A program made the position numbers and the translations under genes. The notes beneath the pieces are model-generated. The model saw only the letters and a list, made by a program, of their open reading frames with translations, had not been told where the DNA came from and made no database searches. A DNA stretch of 64,000 nt, taken from assembly GCA_965214875.1 (NCBI GenBank), contig OZ243980.1:1798001-1862000 (forward strand). Reading direction: 5' to 3'. Origin of the DNA: CBDAUN01 sp965214875 (GTDB taxonomy: Bacteria > Pseudomonadota > Gammaproteobacteria > Arenicellales > JAJDZL01). Below, piece by piece: positions 1 through 9,865 of this stretch (its first letter is position 1; every line of letters starts with the position of its first letter).

Positions 1-2
1 CG

Positions 3-404
3 CAACAATTTGAGGCTCGGCTCGTCAATGTCTTGATTCCGCCAAGCAAATCGATCATGATGACTGCATTGACGCATGCAGTGCTGCCGATAGCGGTGGC
101 TCACGGAGAGGGCAGAGCAGTATTTCGTCTTGTCGAAGATCATAAAGAGATATCCGAAGAGTCGAAGATCTGCATGCGCTATGTTGATGCCGACGGCAGT
201 ATTGCTAGTGACTACCCTGCGAATCCAAATGGATCGGATTTCGCGGTAGCGGGCGTTACAAATTCTGATGGGCGCATTACCGCATTGATGCCGCACCCGG
301 AGCGTGTGTTCCGCAATGTTCAGTTTTCTTGGACAGATGAAAAGCTTTCCGAAAACAGTCCTTGGCTTGAGCTGTTTCGCAGTGCCAGAAAGTGGCTCGG
401 GTAA
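3..404 (+). CDS. purL: Phosphoribosylformylglycinamidine synthase, C-terminal part (5' end outside window)
   Basis: This is the last 133 codons of the large PurL enzyme, which makes FGAM from FGAR, glutamine and ATP in purine synthesis. What is present is the end of the class I glutamine amidotransferase domain. The LPIAVAHGEGRA stretch near residue 30 and the MPHPERVFR stretch near the end are characteristic; the latter carries the His and Glu of the glutaminase triad. The nucleophilic Cys must lie upstream of the window. Fusion of synthase and glutaminase is the form typical of gamma- and betaproteobacteria. The reading frame is open from base 3, so the gene continues off the left edge. It ends in TAA with no clear terminator. 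Confidence 0.93.
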   Translation, partial: QQFEARLVNVLIPPSKSIMMTALTHAVLPIAVAHGEGRAVFRLVEDHKEISEESKICMRYVDADGSIASDYPANPNGSDFAVAGVTNSDGRITALMPHPERVFRNVQFSWTDEKLSENSPWLELFRSARKWLG

Positions 405-583
405 CCGCGCGAATCTGAAGTTCTATCTGAACCGCCACGAACAGCGCAGTAAAGTCGGGCGACGCTTCTGCTTGATATTGCTAAAATGCATTGCCAGCAA
501 GAACATGAGAAAGGCGTAAGGAATGCCTGCACTAAGCTGCAGTTTTTAGGTTTTGTTGCGCCACCACCGTCAAAAGTTGTGCT

Positions 584-2167
584 ATGAACACCAACCCTCC
601 AGCAGAACGCCGTCAGCTGCCGCTCGGCATCCAGACCTTCTCCACCCTGCGCAACGAGGGATGCCACTAAGTCGACAAGGCCCCCCTGATCCGGAAGCTG
701 GTCGCGCAGGGGCGATGCTACTTTCTTTCCCGCCCACGCCGTTTCGGCAAGAGCCTGCTGCTCAGCACCTTGAAGTCCCTGTTCGAAGGCCGCGAGGAGC
801 TGTTCCGGGGGCTGGACATCCACGAACACTGGGACCGGTCCGTCAAGCGCCCGGTGGTCCAGCTCAGCTTCGGCGGGAAACACGGCGAACCTAAAGGGCT
901 AGAGAATAATGTGCTGAACCAGCTGCACGGCATCGAGGAGGAGTTCGATCTGGAATCATTGCATCCTGTGCGCACCGGTCCTGAGCGACTTCAGAACATT
1001 CTGCGCCGCCTGCACAGAATCACAGGGCGGCAAGCGGTCGTTTTGATCGACGAGTGCGACAAGCCGGTTCTTGACGCATTGGAGAAGCCGGAGACTGCCC
1101 GGGCGAACCGGGATTGTCTTCAAGGGTTGTACGGCATCCTGAAAGATGCCGACGAGCATGTCCGGTTTGTATTCGTTACCGGCATCACCATGTTCTCGAA
1201 AACCAGTTTTTCTTCGGGACTCAACAACCTCATGGATATCAGCCTGTCCCCTGGATACGCCACGATCTGCGGATATACGGATCATGATCTTGATACCGTA
1301 TTCGCCCCGGAGCTCCCCGGACTCGATCGGGACAGGATTCGAACATGGTATAACGGCTACAACTGGCTTGGTGACGAAAAACTCTACAATCCGTTCGACA
1401 TATTGCTGCTGTTCCAGGAACGGGAGATCAGATCCCACTGGTTTGCAACTGGCCAGCCGGGGTTTCTGTACCGGCTTTTGAAGGAGAGAGAAGTCAGTCC
1501 GATTGAACTGGAAAACCTCGTGGCAGATGCTGACCTTGTTTCAAATTTCGAGCTCGACAATTTCAGCATTGACGCGCTTCTGTTCCAGTCCGGATATCTG
1601 ACCATTACCCAAAAGGAACTCCAGGACGAGGATATTCTGTACCATCTAAATTATCCGAATTATGAAGTGCAGAGCAGTTTCAACAAGGGTTTTGCCGAGC
1701 ACTTGACAGGGCGAGGACGGGAAGTGGCGACTGCCGGGAAGGGTCTTGTCCAATGTCTCGGAAGGAACGACTTTCCGGCGTTCAGGGAGAAGATTCAGGC
1801 ATTGCTTGCGGGAATTCCTCATCCCTGGCACGACAGCGGAGAACTTGGCCGCTATGAATCATGGTATGCGAGTCTACTGTACATGAGTTTGCGGACAACT
1901 CGTGTCGACCTCAGGGTGGAGGAACCCTCCAGCCATGGGCGGTCGGACATGGTGGTGTTGCATGAAGGCCAAGTGTTTGTCCTCGCATTCAAGGTGATTG
2001 AAAAGAATGACGATGCCGAAAAAAGTCTCGACAATGCCATTGCTCAGATTCGGAAACGCGGGTATGCCGACAAGTACCGGGGTCAGGGCGTGTCTATTCA
2101 CCTGATCGGAATGGTGTTTGGCCGGGAAGAGCGTAATCTTCTGGAAATCCGTTCGGAGAAGGCTTGA
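584..2167 (+). pseudogene. AAA-ATPase-like / PD-(D/E)XK nuclease-superfamily protein, broken by in-frame TAA
   Basis: From ATG 584 the frame gives the usual start of this family (LPLGIQTFSTLRNEGC, codons 12-27). It then meets TAA at 668-670, where relatives read Tyr before Val-Asp-Lys. After the stop the frame is open to 2167. It holds a P-loop-like RPRRFGKS (codons 50-57), a Walker B-like VVLIDECDKP and a C-terminal nuclease-fold segment. In the nuclease motif the expected Glu of E-x-K reads Ala (VLAFKV), so the active site is also damaged. The family (DUF1703-type proteins, often in many copies) has no firm function. Restart at the ATG at 770 would lose the P-loop. I call it a pseudogene unless the stop is a sequencing error. 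Confidence 0.8.
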
Positions 2168-2573
2168 TTTCCGTGCCTGCATGAGCCCGTTCGAAAACTG
2201 ACTTCACGAACTTGATTGGGGGAAATTTGAAAATTTGCTGATCAAGAAGGTCAGCAGGTTATTCCTTGGCAATGAGATGCCCGTCTGGAATCCGAACAGA
2301 TTCGGGCGCTAGTGGATGCCGTCCATCGGGAAAATATGCGATAGATTTCATTCGCTTCGCTTCTGCTGACTGTCTGAAAACCGCTCAATTTATCCGATCT
2401 TTTCGACGCATCGCCCATGGAACCAGCTGCCACCCATTGAAATTCTCGATTGAACACGTTCGTGCTGGTTGTTGGCAAAAAACTCATCAGTAAACCTGAG
2501 CTAAGACGATGTTCTATCAGCGGTTTGCCCAGCAAGCTATGGATGCCGATTGATCACTGTATAATTTTCAGCC
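2168..2573. other. Gene-poor stretch between the two ATPase genes
   Basis: About 400 bases without a convincing gene. Short open stretches exist on both strands, but none has a recognisable motif, a ribosome site or a conserved start. It ends in the -10-like box listed separately. Confidence 0.5.
2560..2565 (+). promoter_or_regulatory. Perfect -10 box 8 bases before an ATG (possible leaderless start)
   Basis: TATAAT lies only 8 bases before the ATG at 2574 and no Shine-Dalgarno sequence fits between them. A transcript from this box would begin at or next to the start codon. No good -35 hexamer is seen at 16-18 bases upstream. Confidence 0.4.
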
Positions 2574-4130
2574 ATGCGATTTTTCAACACTGCCGGCCCG
2601 GTCGTGCCCGAAGACAACTACAGCATTCCACCGCTTGAGCGTGTGGATCGTGATGAAGTCTTTGGCCTGATTGAGCGAAAGCGCTATTTCATCCTGCATG
2701 CGCCGCGCCAGACCGGCAAGACTTCGACACTCATCGCCTTGATGAACGAGCTGAACCACGCGGACCGCTATCGTGCGGTGTATATCAATGTCGAGGGGGC
2801 GCAAGCTGCGCGAGAGGACACGCATGCGGCAATGCGAGCAATCCTCAGCGCCCTTTCCAGATCCGCTGAGGATCATCTCAAAGACAGTTTTGTTAAAGAC
2901 AATTGGCAGCGCATATTGGAAGTTTCAGGCCCTCATGATGCGCTGATCGAGATGTTGCGCGGCTGGTCGAAGATAGACCCCCGGCCGTTGGTCGTCATGA
3001 TCGACGAAATTGATGCGCTGGTTGGCGACACGCTGATTTCGATGTTGCGTCAGCTGCGCTCGGGTTACTACCAGCGTCCGAAAAGTTTTCCGCAGTGTGT
3101 GATCTTGTGCGGCATCCGCGATGTTCGCGACTACCGCATTCGTTCGAGCGCCAAGAAGGTGATCATCACTGGCGGTAGCGCGTTCAACATCAAGGCAGAA
3201 TCGCTGCGGCTAGGTGATTTCGGCGAAGTCGAGACGCAGGCGCTGCTGTTGCAGCACACTGAGCAAACCGGCCAGTGCTGGAGCGAGGATGCGCTAGGCG
3301 AGGTGTGGGGCTCGACCTCGGGCCAGCCATGGCTCGTCAATGCGTTGGCAAACGAAGTGCTTAAGAAGATCAAAGATCTTAGTGTAACGATTGGGCGCGA
3401 AGATGTGATCGATGCCCGTGAGAAGCTGATTATGCGACGCGACACGCATCTTGATCAGTTGGCCGACAAGTTGCGCGAGGACCGCGTCAAGCGGGTCATC
3501 GAATCTATCGTTAGCGGCGGAGAACCAGCCCCCTATAGGGTCGACGACGTTCAGTATGTACGTGATCTGGGGCTAATCGCACAGACCAAGCCGATCCGGA
3601 TCGCCAATGCCATCTATCGCGAAGTGATACCGCGCGAGTTGATTACCTCGGCCGATGAAGCGTTGACGCACGAGACCGCATGGTTCGTGGATGATGGAAA
3701 ACTGATGATGGACCGGCTGATGGAGTCGTTCCAGGCGTTCTTCCGCGAGAGCTCGGAGCACTGGATCGGACGGTTCGACTACAAGGAGGCGGGGCCGCAG
3801 TTGTTGCTACAGGCATTCTTGCAGCGAGTGGTGAATGCAGGCGGTCGGATTGAGCGCGAGTACGGGCTAGGCCGGATGCGCACGGACTTGCTAATCGAGT
3901 GGGGACCGCAGCGTCAACGGGAGGTGATAGAGTGCAAGCTGAGAAGAAAGGATTTGGATAAGACGATCGCTGAGGGTTTGAAGCAGCTTGATGCCTACAT
4001 GCAACGGTGCGGGACCGCTGGCGGTCACCTGATTATATTCGATCGTTCGAAGAAGAGGTCTTGGGACGAGAAGGTGTTTAGGCGCGAAGAGTCTGTAGGT
4101 GGACGCAGGGTGATGATCTGGGGCATGTGA
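2574..4130 (+). CDS. AAA-like ATPase with C-terminal PD-(D/E)XK nuclease fold
   Basis: The 518-residue protein starts with the FFNTAGPV motif typical of this family. It has a Walker A (APRQTGKT, 43-50) and a Walker B (VVMIDEIDAL, about 140-149). The C-terminus carries a nuclease-like fold with Asp (RTDLLIEW, about 430) followed by VIECKLRR (about 445), which fits the D...E-x-K pattern and looks intact. Such proteins are widespread in cyanobacteria, anaerobes and symbionts, often in many copies. Their role is not established; defence or mobile-element functions have been suggested from the nuclease fold. It follows a related but broken ATPase-nuclease gene on the same strand. The start is chosen because the motif begins at the first Met. 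Confidence 0.8.
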   Translation: MRFFNTAGPVVPEDNYSIPPLERVDRDEVFGLIERKRYFILHAPRQTGKTSTLIALMNELNHADRYRAVYINVEGAQAAREDTHAAMRAILSALSRSAEDHLKDSFVKDNWQRILEVSGPHDALIEMLRGWSKIDPRPLVVMIDEIDALVGDTLISMLRQLRSGYYQRPKSFPQCVILCGIRDVRDYRIRSSAKKVIITGGSAFNIKAESLRLGDFGEVETQALLLQHTEQTGQCWSEDALGEVWGSTSGQPWLVNALANEVLKKIKDLSVTIGREDVIDAREKLIMRRDTHLDQLADKLREDRVKRVIESIVSGGEPAPYRVDDVQYVRDLGLIAQTKPIRIANAIYREVIPRELITSADEALTHETAWFVDDGKLMMDRLMESFQAFFRESSEHWIGRFDYKEAGPQLLLQAFLQRVVNAGGRIEREYGLGRMRTDLLIEWGPQRQREVIECKLRRKDLDKTIAEGLKQLDAYMQRCGTAGGHLIIFDRSKKRSWDEKVFRREESVGGRRVMIWGM

Positions 4131-4381
4131 GGGTAACGGCCTATGTGTCGGTGCGGCCTTCTTTCCATTCCAGCAAATCGATGCCGCAACGGTTGTGTCG
4201 CTTAACCATTTAGATCTTGACGTGCACTTGAGTTGAGTGCTTGCTGCATCGATGCATCTGCGCTTTTGATTCATTTATTAGGTGCTGGAAACGGTCAACT
4301 TTGCTTTCTCGCAGATCAGCGATTCGCAACTCGATTTTTGACACTGCTGAATAAATCTTCGATTGGCCGCTAGCTGAAAAA

Positions 4382-6229
4382 TCACGCGTAGGCGGGATTG
4401 ACCTCAGTTGCAGATTTGTCCAAACCCTCTTCATAATCATCTTGCTGTAGCTGAATCCACCACATTTCCGCATAAATGCCATTGAGAGCGAGTAATTCTT
4501 CATGAGTGCCTTGCTCGACCACTTCGCCATTGTCAACGACGACAATCTTGTCGGAATCCGAAACAGTCGAAAGCCGATGCGCAATGACAAGCGTAGTGCG
4601 ATTCTCAGAAACCACATCAAGCGCATCTTGAATTAGTCTTTCAGATTTTGAATCCAAGGATGATGTCGCTTCATCAAGTAGCAGGATCGGAGGGTCTTTG
4701 AGTATTGTTCTTGCAATTGAAACGCGCTGCTTTTCTCCACCCGACAGCTTTAGTCCACGCTCCCCAACAACCGTATTCAGTCCGGCAGGCAGCGCGGCGA
4801 TAAAGTCCTCAAGCTGCGCCTTTCGAATGGCGTTTCGGAATTCCTCCTCAGTGCACTCAGGCCGGCCATAGCGAATGTTGTATTCGATCGTATCATTGAA
4901 CAAGACAGTGTCCTGCGGCACAATGCCGATCGAGCGATGTAGCGACTTTAGCTGCACTTCCCTTAGATCTTGCCCGTCGATTTCGATTGTTCCGCTCGTT
5001 ACGTCATAAAATCGAAAAAGTAGACGTACTAACGTAGATTTGCCCGCACCGCTCCTTCCAACCACGGCAACCTTGTGACCTGCCGGAATCTCTAAATCAA
5101 CCCCGCGCAATATGGGCCTTTGGGGGTTATAGTGAAATTCAACGTCTTTGAACTTGATTGATGGTCCGGTAATTTTGAGTTCTGGCGATTTCTCTGGCTC
5201 TGGTAATTTCTCTTCCACTTCAAGCAACGTAAACATCCGGTCCATGTCGGTCAAGGCGTGATTGATCTCTCGAAGTGTCGAACCTAGCATTCGGAGCGGA
5301 AAGTAGAGCTGCATCAAAAACGCATTGAGCATGACAAAATCGCCTAAAGTCAGAATGTCGTTGACAATGCCAACCGATGCAAGGTAGAGCAATCCGACTA
5401 GTCCCGCCGAAATAATTGCGCCTTGACCGATGTTAAGTACCGCAAGTGACAACTCGCTTTTGATGGATTCCTTTTCCCACTCTTGCAAATGATGGTCAAA
5501 TCTGGCCGCTTCATGATCTTCGTTAACAAAGTATTTCACTGTCTCGAAGTTCAATAGCGCATCGACACTGGATGCATTGGCTCTTGTCTCGGCGGCATTC
5601 ATGCGAACTCGGAACTTGGTCCGCCAATTGGTAACTACTACCGTGAACCAGCCATAAAGAAATATGGTGCCACCGGTTATGACAACATACAGCGGATCAA
5701 AAGTGATTGCCAAAAAGATGCACACCGCAAGAATCTCGAATGCTGTCGGCACCACGCTGAATACCAGATAGAAAAGCAGGTAATTGACTCCGCGAGTGCC
5801 TCGCTCGATATCGCGAGAAACCCCGCCTGTCTGTCGATCTTGATGAAATGAATGAGATAGTTCGTGTAAATGATTGAATACTTTTATTCCAATGTTTCGA
5901 ACAGAGCGCTGAGAAGCTCTGGCAAAAACGGCATTTCTAAATTCTTCGAATAACGTACTGCCGAGCCGCAGTGCGCCATAAGCGATGATCAGGAAGATCG
6001 GCACTGTGACGATTGGATCGGGATTGATGGATTCGTCAAACCAGTCGACGATCTCCCTAAGCGCGATAGGAATGCCAATAATGGCGATTTTGGCGATGAT
6101 CAGAAATGCCAAAGCGAAGCCGATTCGCCAGCGAAATTCCCAAAGATAAGTGCTCAAAGTCCGAATCGTTTTCCACGAATTCTTGTCGAATCCGCCGTGG
6201 GACTTATAGTCTGTAGTATCGTCAACCAT
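4382..6229 (-). CDS. ABC transporter, fused membrane and ATPase domains, Atm1/HMT type
   Basis: A 615-residue half-transporter with a type IV (exporter) membrane domain at about 30-330, containing several hydrophobic helices, and an ATPase domain at about 350-595. The ATPase has Walker A GRSGAGKS, the signature LSGGEKQR, Walker B ILLLDEATSSLD and the switch His in VIAHRLSTV. The helix spacing and the FNHLHELSHSFHQDRQTGG stretch fit the Atm1/ABCB7 class, which exports glutathione-linked sulfur compounds or metals from the cytoplasm as a homodimer. Substrate cannot be read from sequence. No strong ribosome site precedes ATG 6229. The next minus-strand gene upstream, msrQ, stops at 6326, about 100 bases away. 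Confidence 0.88.
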   Translation of the reverse strand: MVDDTTDYKSHGGFDKNSWKTIRTLSTYLWEFRWRIGFALAFLIIAKIAIIGIPIALREIVDWFDESINPDPIVTVPIFLIIAYGALRLGSTLFEEFRNAVFARASQRSVRNIGIKVFNHLHELSHSFHQDRQTGGVSRDIERGTRGVNYLLFYLVFSVVPTAFEILAVCIFLAITFDPLYVVITGGTIFLYGWFTVVVTNWRTKFRVRMNAAETRANASSVDALLNFETVKYFVNEDHEAARFDHHLQEWEKESIKSELSLAVLNIGQGAIISAGLVGLLYLASVGIVNDILTLGDFVMLNAFLMQLYFPLRMLGSTLREINHALTDMDRMFTLLEVEEKLPEPEKSPELKITGPSIKFKDVEFHYNPQRPILRGVDLEIPAGHKVAVVGRSGAGKSTLVRLLFRFYDVTSGTIEIDGQDLREVQLKSLHRSIGIVPQDTVLFNDTIEYNIRYGRPECTEEEFRNAIRKAQLEDFIAALPAGLNTVVGERGLKLSGGEKQRVSIARTILKDPPILLLDEATSSLDSKSERLIQDALDVVSENRTTLVIAHRLSTVSDSDKIVVVDNGEVVEQGTHEELLALNGIYAEMWWIQLQQDDYEEGLDKSATEVNPAYA

Positions 6230-6325
6230 CAGTGCACCGAGGAAGTGACATTAATATCTTTGACAACGCACAATCGTGCGTCGCAGGCGAGCCGCGATGC
6301 GACACTTTATCAAGTGTTTCTATGG

Positions 6326-6973
6326 TTATGCGGTCCGAGGTTTTGGCTTCTTGGGCATATAGTATCGAACGATGCGAAAGCCAAGAAGTGCTGCAAGTAC
6401 AGCACCGTGGATGATCGGCGGGCCCAAGTCGGCTTTCACAAGCAGAATATAGTGAACAATCCCCAATATTGCGATGACATAGACCGAGCGATGCAGCTTG
6501 GCCCATCGCTTTCCGCCTAAAGCGCGCACCATTCGCTTAAAGGAGGTCGCCGCAAGCGGAATCATCAGCAAGAACGCAAGCGAACCGAAAAGGATATACC
6601 AGCGCTCAATGACATCCTCAATGATGCGGGCGAAATCGAAGTAGTGGTCGATCACCAGCCACGTGAGCATATGCAGCATAACGTAGACGAAAGAGAAAAC
6701 GCCGAGCATGCGGCGCAGATTCACCAGCGCATTGATTCCGGTGATAACTCGCAGAGGAGTAACTGCAAGCGTGATAATCAGTAGGCGCAGGCCCCACTCG
6801 CCTGTAACGCGCGTGAAGTCGTCAATGGGATCTGCGCTGATGTTGCCGGTATATATGCTATGGGCAAGCCCCGCCAAGGGTAAAGAGCATAGCGCAAAAA
6901 CCAAAGGCTTTGACCGGCGCACCCACGTGCGTTGCAGGGCGGCGGACGACTTACTCATTGAATGCCGAAGCAA
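6326..6973 (-). CDS. msrQ: MsrQ, heme-containing membrane partner of methionine sulfoxide reductase
   Basis: MsrQ is the membrane b-type cytochrome that passes electrons to periplasmic MsrP for repair of oxidised methionines. The 215-residue protein has six hydrophobic helices of the ferric-reductase-like transmembrane family. Histidines that could bind heme are in YVMLHMLTWLVIDHYF and in KLHRSVYVIAILGIVHY. Length fits the family (about 200-215). The msrP gene ends 150 bases upstream on the same strand, the usual order msrP-msrQ. Two starts are possible, 6973 (MLRHSM) or 6958 (MSKSSA). A palindromic sequence lies in the gap between the two genes. Confidence 0.92.
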   Translation of the reverse strand: MLRHSMSKSSAALQRTWVRRSKPLVFALCSLPLAGLAHSIYTGNISADPIDDFTRVTGEWGLRLLIITLAVTPLRVITGINALVNLRRMLGVFSFVYVMLHMLTWLVIDHYFDFARIIEDVIERWYILFGSLAFLLMIPLAATSFKRMVRALGGKRWAKLHRSVYVIAILGIVHYILLVKADLGPPIIHGAVLAALLGFRIVRYYMPKKPKPRTA

Positions 6974-7055
6974 TGATCATCGCACTCGATGGCACGATGA
7001 GCCTTCTTTAGTGAAAAATTTCAACATGCATCACTATGTGGCTAGATGCCGGGAT

Positions 7056-7078
7056 AGGCCGCCGCAAGCTTGCGGCCT
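7056..7078. repeat. Inverted repeat (stem-loop) between msrP and msrQ
   Basis: AGGCCGC at 7056-7062 pairs with GCGGCCT at 7072-7078 around a 9-base loop. A T-rich run follows on the plus strand only, so it does not look like a terminator for the minus-strand msrP transcript. It could be an mRNA-stabilising or partial attenuating hairpin. Confidence 0.4.
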
Positions 7079-7123
7079 AGCATTTTATTTACTGGGTTTG
7101 AGTATTTGCAATCGAAATGAAAG

Positions 7124-8086
7124 CTAGAAATAGACTGACAAATCCATGCCGCTGTACATGCTCGCAACTTCCTCAGTATAGCCGTTGAACATCAAGGTCG
7201 GATGCCGGCCAAACAGGGTGCCGACATAACGTTCGGTCGCCTGACTCCAGCGAGGATGGTCCACAGTCGGGTTGACATTGGCGTAGAATCCGTATTCGCG
7301 CGGCGCCTGTTCCTGCCAGGTATTCAGCGGCTCCTCTTCCGTGAAGCGTACTGAAACGATGGATTTGACTCCTTTGAATCCATATTTCCAAGGCACGATC
7401 AAGCGAATCGGCGCGCCGTTTTGATTCGGCATATGTTCGCCGTAAAGACCGATTGCAAAAATCGACAGCTTGTTCATCGCCTCATCAATCCGCAATCCTT
7501 CGCGGTAGGGCCAGTCTAGCACCGAGCCGAAAACCCCTCGGCGTTGTCCAACCATTTGCTCTGGATCATGCAGTGTCAGCATCTCGATATATTTTGCCTT
7601 GGATGTGGGCTTATGGATCTTGAGAAAATCTCCAAGCGAAAAACCGACCCAGGGCACAACCATCGACCAGGCTTCGACGCAGCGATGGCGATAGATCCGC
7701 TCTTCTGCCGGAAAACGCTTCAGGATATCTTCGATATCCCAATCCTTCGGAGCTTCGCATTCGCCTGAAACGGACAGGCTCCAAGGTCGTGTGCGCAAAG
7801 TGTGCGCTTCTTGAGCCGGGCTGCGCTTGTCTGTGCCGAATTCATAGAAGTTGTTGTAGGTCGTGACATCTTTATAAGAAGTCAAATCCCGATCATCGAC
7901 CTGGTAGTCGGTCTTGACAAGGTTTTCAAACTTCATCCCCGCAGAGGCTTCGAGCGAAGCGAGCATCGGCACAGATCCGCCAATGGCGAGTGCCGCTCCC
8001 GACTGAAGGAATTGCCGGCGGTTCTTGTAAACGCTATGCGGCGTTATTTCGCTGGGTTTAATTTTTGGCGCACGTTGTATGAGCAT
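7124..8086 (-). CDS. msrP: MsrP, periplasmic molybdopterin methionine sulfoxide reductase
   Basis: The 320-residue catalytic subunit reduces methionine sulfoxide in periplasmic proteins using a molybdopterin cofactor. It carries a twin-arginine signal (NRRQFLQSG, 22-30) followed by a hydrophobic stretch, so it is exported folded by Tat. The molybdenum-binding Cys is C136 in HRCVEAWSMVVPW, as in E. coli YedY. Its electron donor msrQ lies just downstream on the same strand. ATG 8086 has only a weak AGGT about ten bases upstream. Family length is about 310-335, so the gene is complete. Confidence 0.95.
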   Translation of the reverse strand: MLIQRAPKIKPSEITPHSVYKNRRQFLQSGAALAIGGSVPMLASLEASAGMKFENLVKTDYQVDDRDLTSYKDVTTYNNFYEFGTDKRSPAQEAHTLRTRPWSLSVSGECEAPKDWDIEDILKRFPAEERIYRHRCVEAWSMVVPWVGFSLGDFLKIHKPTSKAKYIEMLTLHDPEQMVGQRRGVFGSVLDWPYREGLRIDEAMNKLSIFAIGLYGEHMPNQNGAPIRLIVPWKYGFKGVKSIVSVRFTEEEPLNTWQEQAPREYGFYANVNPTVDHPRWSQATERYVGTLFGRHPTLMFNGYTEEVASMYSGMDLSVYF

Positions 8087-8170
8087 GATTTTGTGACCTG
8101 TTTGTTTCTTGCCAATTCACTACGTCAGTAGACACGTTCTGCTTGCCAGTGTTCCAAAATGGTTGTCAAG

Positions 8171-9355
8171 CTAGAGCCGCTCGAACGCTGCCGCAATGCC
8201 TTGCCCGCCACCGATGCACATGGAAACTACAGCATACCGCCCATTGGTGCGCTTCAATTCGTGAACCGCCTTGACTGTCAGGATGGTTCCAGTTGCGCCA
8301 ATCGGATGGCCCAGCGAAATGCCGCTGCCATTCGGATTGGTTTTGTCGGCTGGGAGATTGAGATCTTTCATGACGGCCAATGCCTGAACTGCGAATGCCT
8401 CATTCACCTCGAATACATCAATGTCGTCGATCGAAAGGCCGGTTCGCTTCATCAGCTTTTGAATGGCAGGCACAGGTCCGATACCCATGTAGTCCGGTTC
8501 AACTCCAGAATGCGCGTAGCCAAGCAGCTTCGCCATCGGCTCATGGCCGGCCTTTTCCGCGGCGCCGGCTTCCATCATCACGACCGCCGCCGAGGCATCA
8601 TTGATGCCGGATGCGTTTCCGGCGGTTACTGAGCCATCTTTTTTGAATACGGTCCTCATCGTTGAAAGCGATTCGACATTGGCATCTGCACGAATGTGCT
8701 CATCCGTATCGAATACAGTTGTCCCGCGCCGCGACTTGATTTCAACCGGAATAATCTGACTTTCGAACCGACCTTCTTCAGCGGCGCGCGCGGCGCGCTT
8801 ATGGCTTTCAACGGCCATGGCATCTTGCTCATCGCGATCGATTCCCCATTTTTCGGCAATGTTCTCCGCCGTAATTCCCATGTGGCAATCCTTGAAAGGG
8901 TCGGTCAAGGCACCTACCATTATGTCGACAAACTCGGCATTGCCCATGCGCTGCCCCCAGCGCATTCCAGTTGACCAGTAGGGCGCCCCGCTCATTGATT
9001 CGGCACCAGCCGCAATCACCGCATCCGCCTCCCCGAGTTGCACGTATTGTGCCGCGCTGATTACCGCTTGCAATCCGCTGCCGCAAAGGCGGTTGACGGT
9101 CAAGGCAGGAGTTTCTATGGGCAGCCCGCTTTCTAAAGCGGCATAGCGGGAGATGTACATATCGCGCTTGTCAGAGTGCAGCACATTGCCGACGACGCAG
9201 TGCCCGACGCTATTCGGGTCGATGCCGGTCTTGTCCAGCACTCCGCGAATCGCTTTGGCACCGAGTTCGCATGCCGAAAATGACTTGAGCGAACCGCCAT
9301 AATCGCCGATTGCGGTTCGCACCCCGTCCAATACTACTACTTCGTTGCCCTTCAT
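8171..9355 (-). CDS. Thiolase (acetyl-CoA C-acetyltransferase family)
   Basis: A 394-residue thiolase, the standard length. The acylated Cys is C91 in NRLCGSGLQ. The second catalytic pair is H350 in GISLGHPIGATG and C380 in MCIGGGQG. These enzymes either condense two acetyl-CoA or cleave 3-ketoacyl-CoA. The absence of a neighbouring FadB or PhaB-type gene leaves the direction open. A good ribosome site (GGGAG) precedes ATG 9355. A GNAT gene lies 45 bases upstream on the same strand, so the two may be co-transcribed. Confidence 0.92.
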   Translation of the reverse strand: MKGNEVVVLDGVRTAIGDYGGSLKSFSACELGAKAIRGVLDKTGIDPNSVGHCVVGNVLHSDKRDMYISRYAALESGLPIETPALTVNRLCGSGLQAVISAAQYVQLGEADAVIAAGAESMSGAPYWSTGMRWGQRMGNAEFVDIMVGALTDPFKDCHMGITAENIAEKWGIDRDEQDAMAVESHKRAARAAEEGRFESQIIPVEIKSRRGTTVFDTDEHIRADANVESLSTMRTVFKKDGSVTAGNASGINDASAAVVMMEAGAAEKAGHEPMAKLLGYAHSGVEPDYMGIGPVPAIQKLMKRTGLSIDDIDVFEVNEAFAVQALAVMKDLNLPADKTNPNGSGISLGHPIGATGTILTVKAVHELKRTNGRYAVVSMCIGGGQGIAAAFERL

Positions 9356-9400
9356 ATCGTATCTCCCTACAAAAAACCGGATTTCATTTTGACTTGCAGT

Positions 9401-9865
9401 TTATCGACCGATTCGCGCTTCGTAGACGGCATAGCCGGCCGGCTCCATCCCAAGCGATCGGTACGTTTTCATCGCGTTTTCGTTGTGCTCCTCGACGTAC
9501 AGCCTAAGGCCGCACACATCGCGCAGACCCTGCGCCATTGCTTTGGCGAATGCATAAAGCTTGCCAAACACGCCTTGGCGACGATGACCTGGCTTGACAT
9601 AAACGCTTTGAATCCACCATTGAACCGCGTTTCGCCAATCGCTCCACTCGTAGGTGATCATCATGCATCCGATCATCGCATCTTCGCAAGTCGCGACGAT
9701 GTAGAAGCCGTATTGCGGCGCGTTCAGCAAATGCGTGACACCTGCCTTCACTGTATCCGCTTCGAGCTCGACTTCTTCCGTCTCTTTTGCCATGGCGATC
9801 ATAAAATCAGCGATGACGGATACGTCTTCGTATTCACCGAGTCTGATCGATATCGGTTTGGCCAC
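9401..9865 (-). CDS. GNAT-family N-acetyltransferase
   Basis: A 154-residue protein with the GNAT fold. The acetyl-CoA pyrophosphate-binding segment is VYVKPGHRRQGVFGKLYAFA (about 90-110), matching R/Q-x-x-G-x-G/A with a slight deviation. The C-terminal NENAMKTYRSLGMEPAGYAVYE segment is typical of the family. The substrate cannot be inferred. The start appears to be GTG at 9865 (MAKPISIRL). It lies 45 bases upstream of the thiolase on the same strand. Confidence 0.8.
   Translation of the reverse strand: MAKPISIRLGEYEDVSVIADFMIAMAKETEEVELEADTVKAGVTHLLNAPQYGFYIVATCEDAMIGCMMITYEWSDWRNAVQWWIQSVYVKPGHRRQGVFGKLYAFAKAMAQGLRDVCGLRLYVEEHNENAMKTYRSLGMEPAGYAVYEARIGR

Noticed and set aside
320..975. Minus-strand frames opposite purL and the broken ATPase
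   Set aside because: They overlap real coding sequence in another frame and show no motif or ribosome site.
7056..7092. Rho-independent terminator between msrP and msrQ
   Set aside because: The T-rich side is on the plus strand, while both genes run on the minus strand, so the orientation is wrong.
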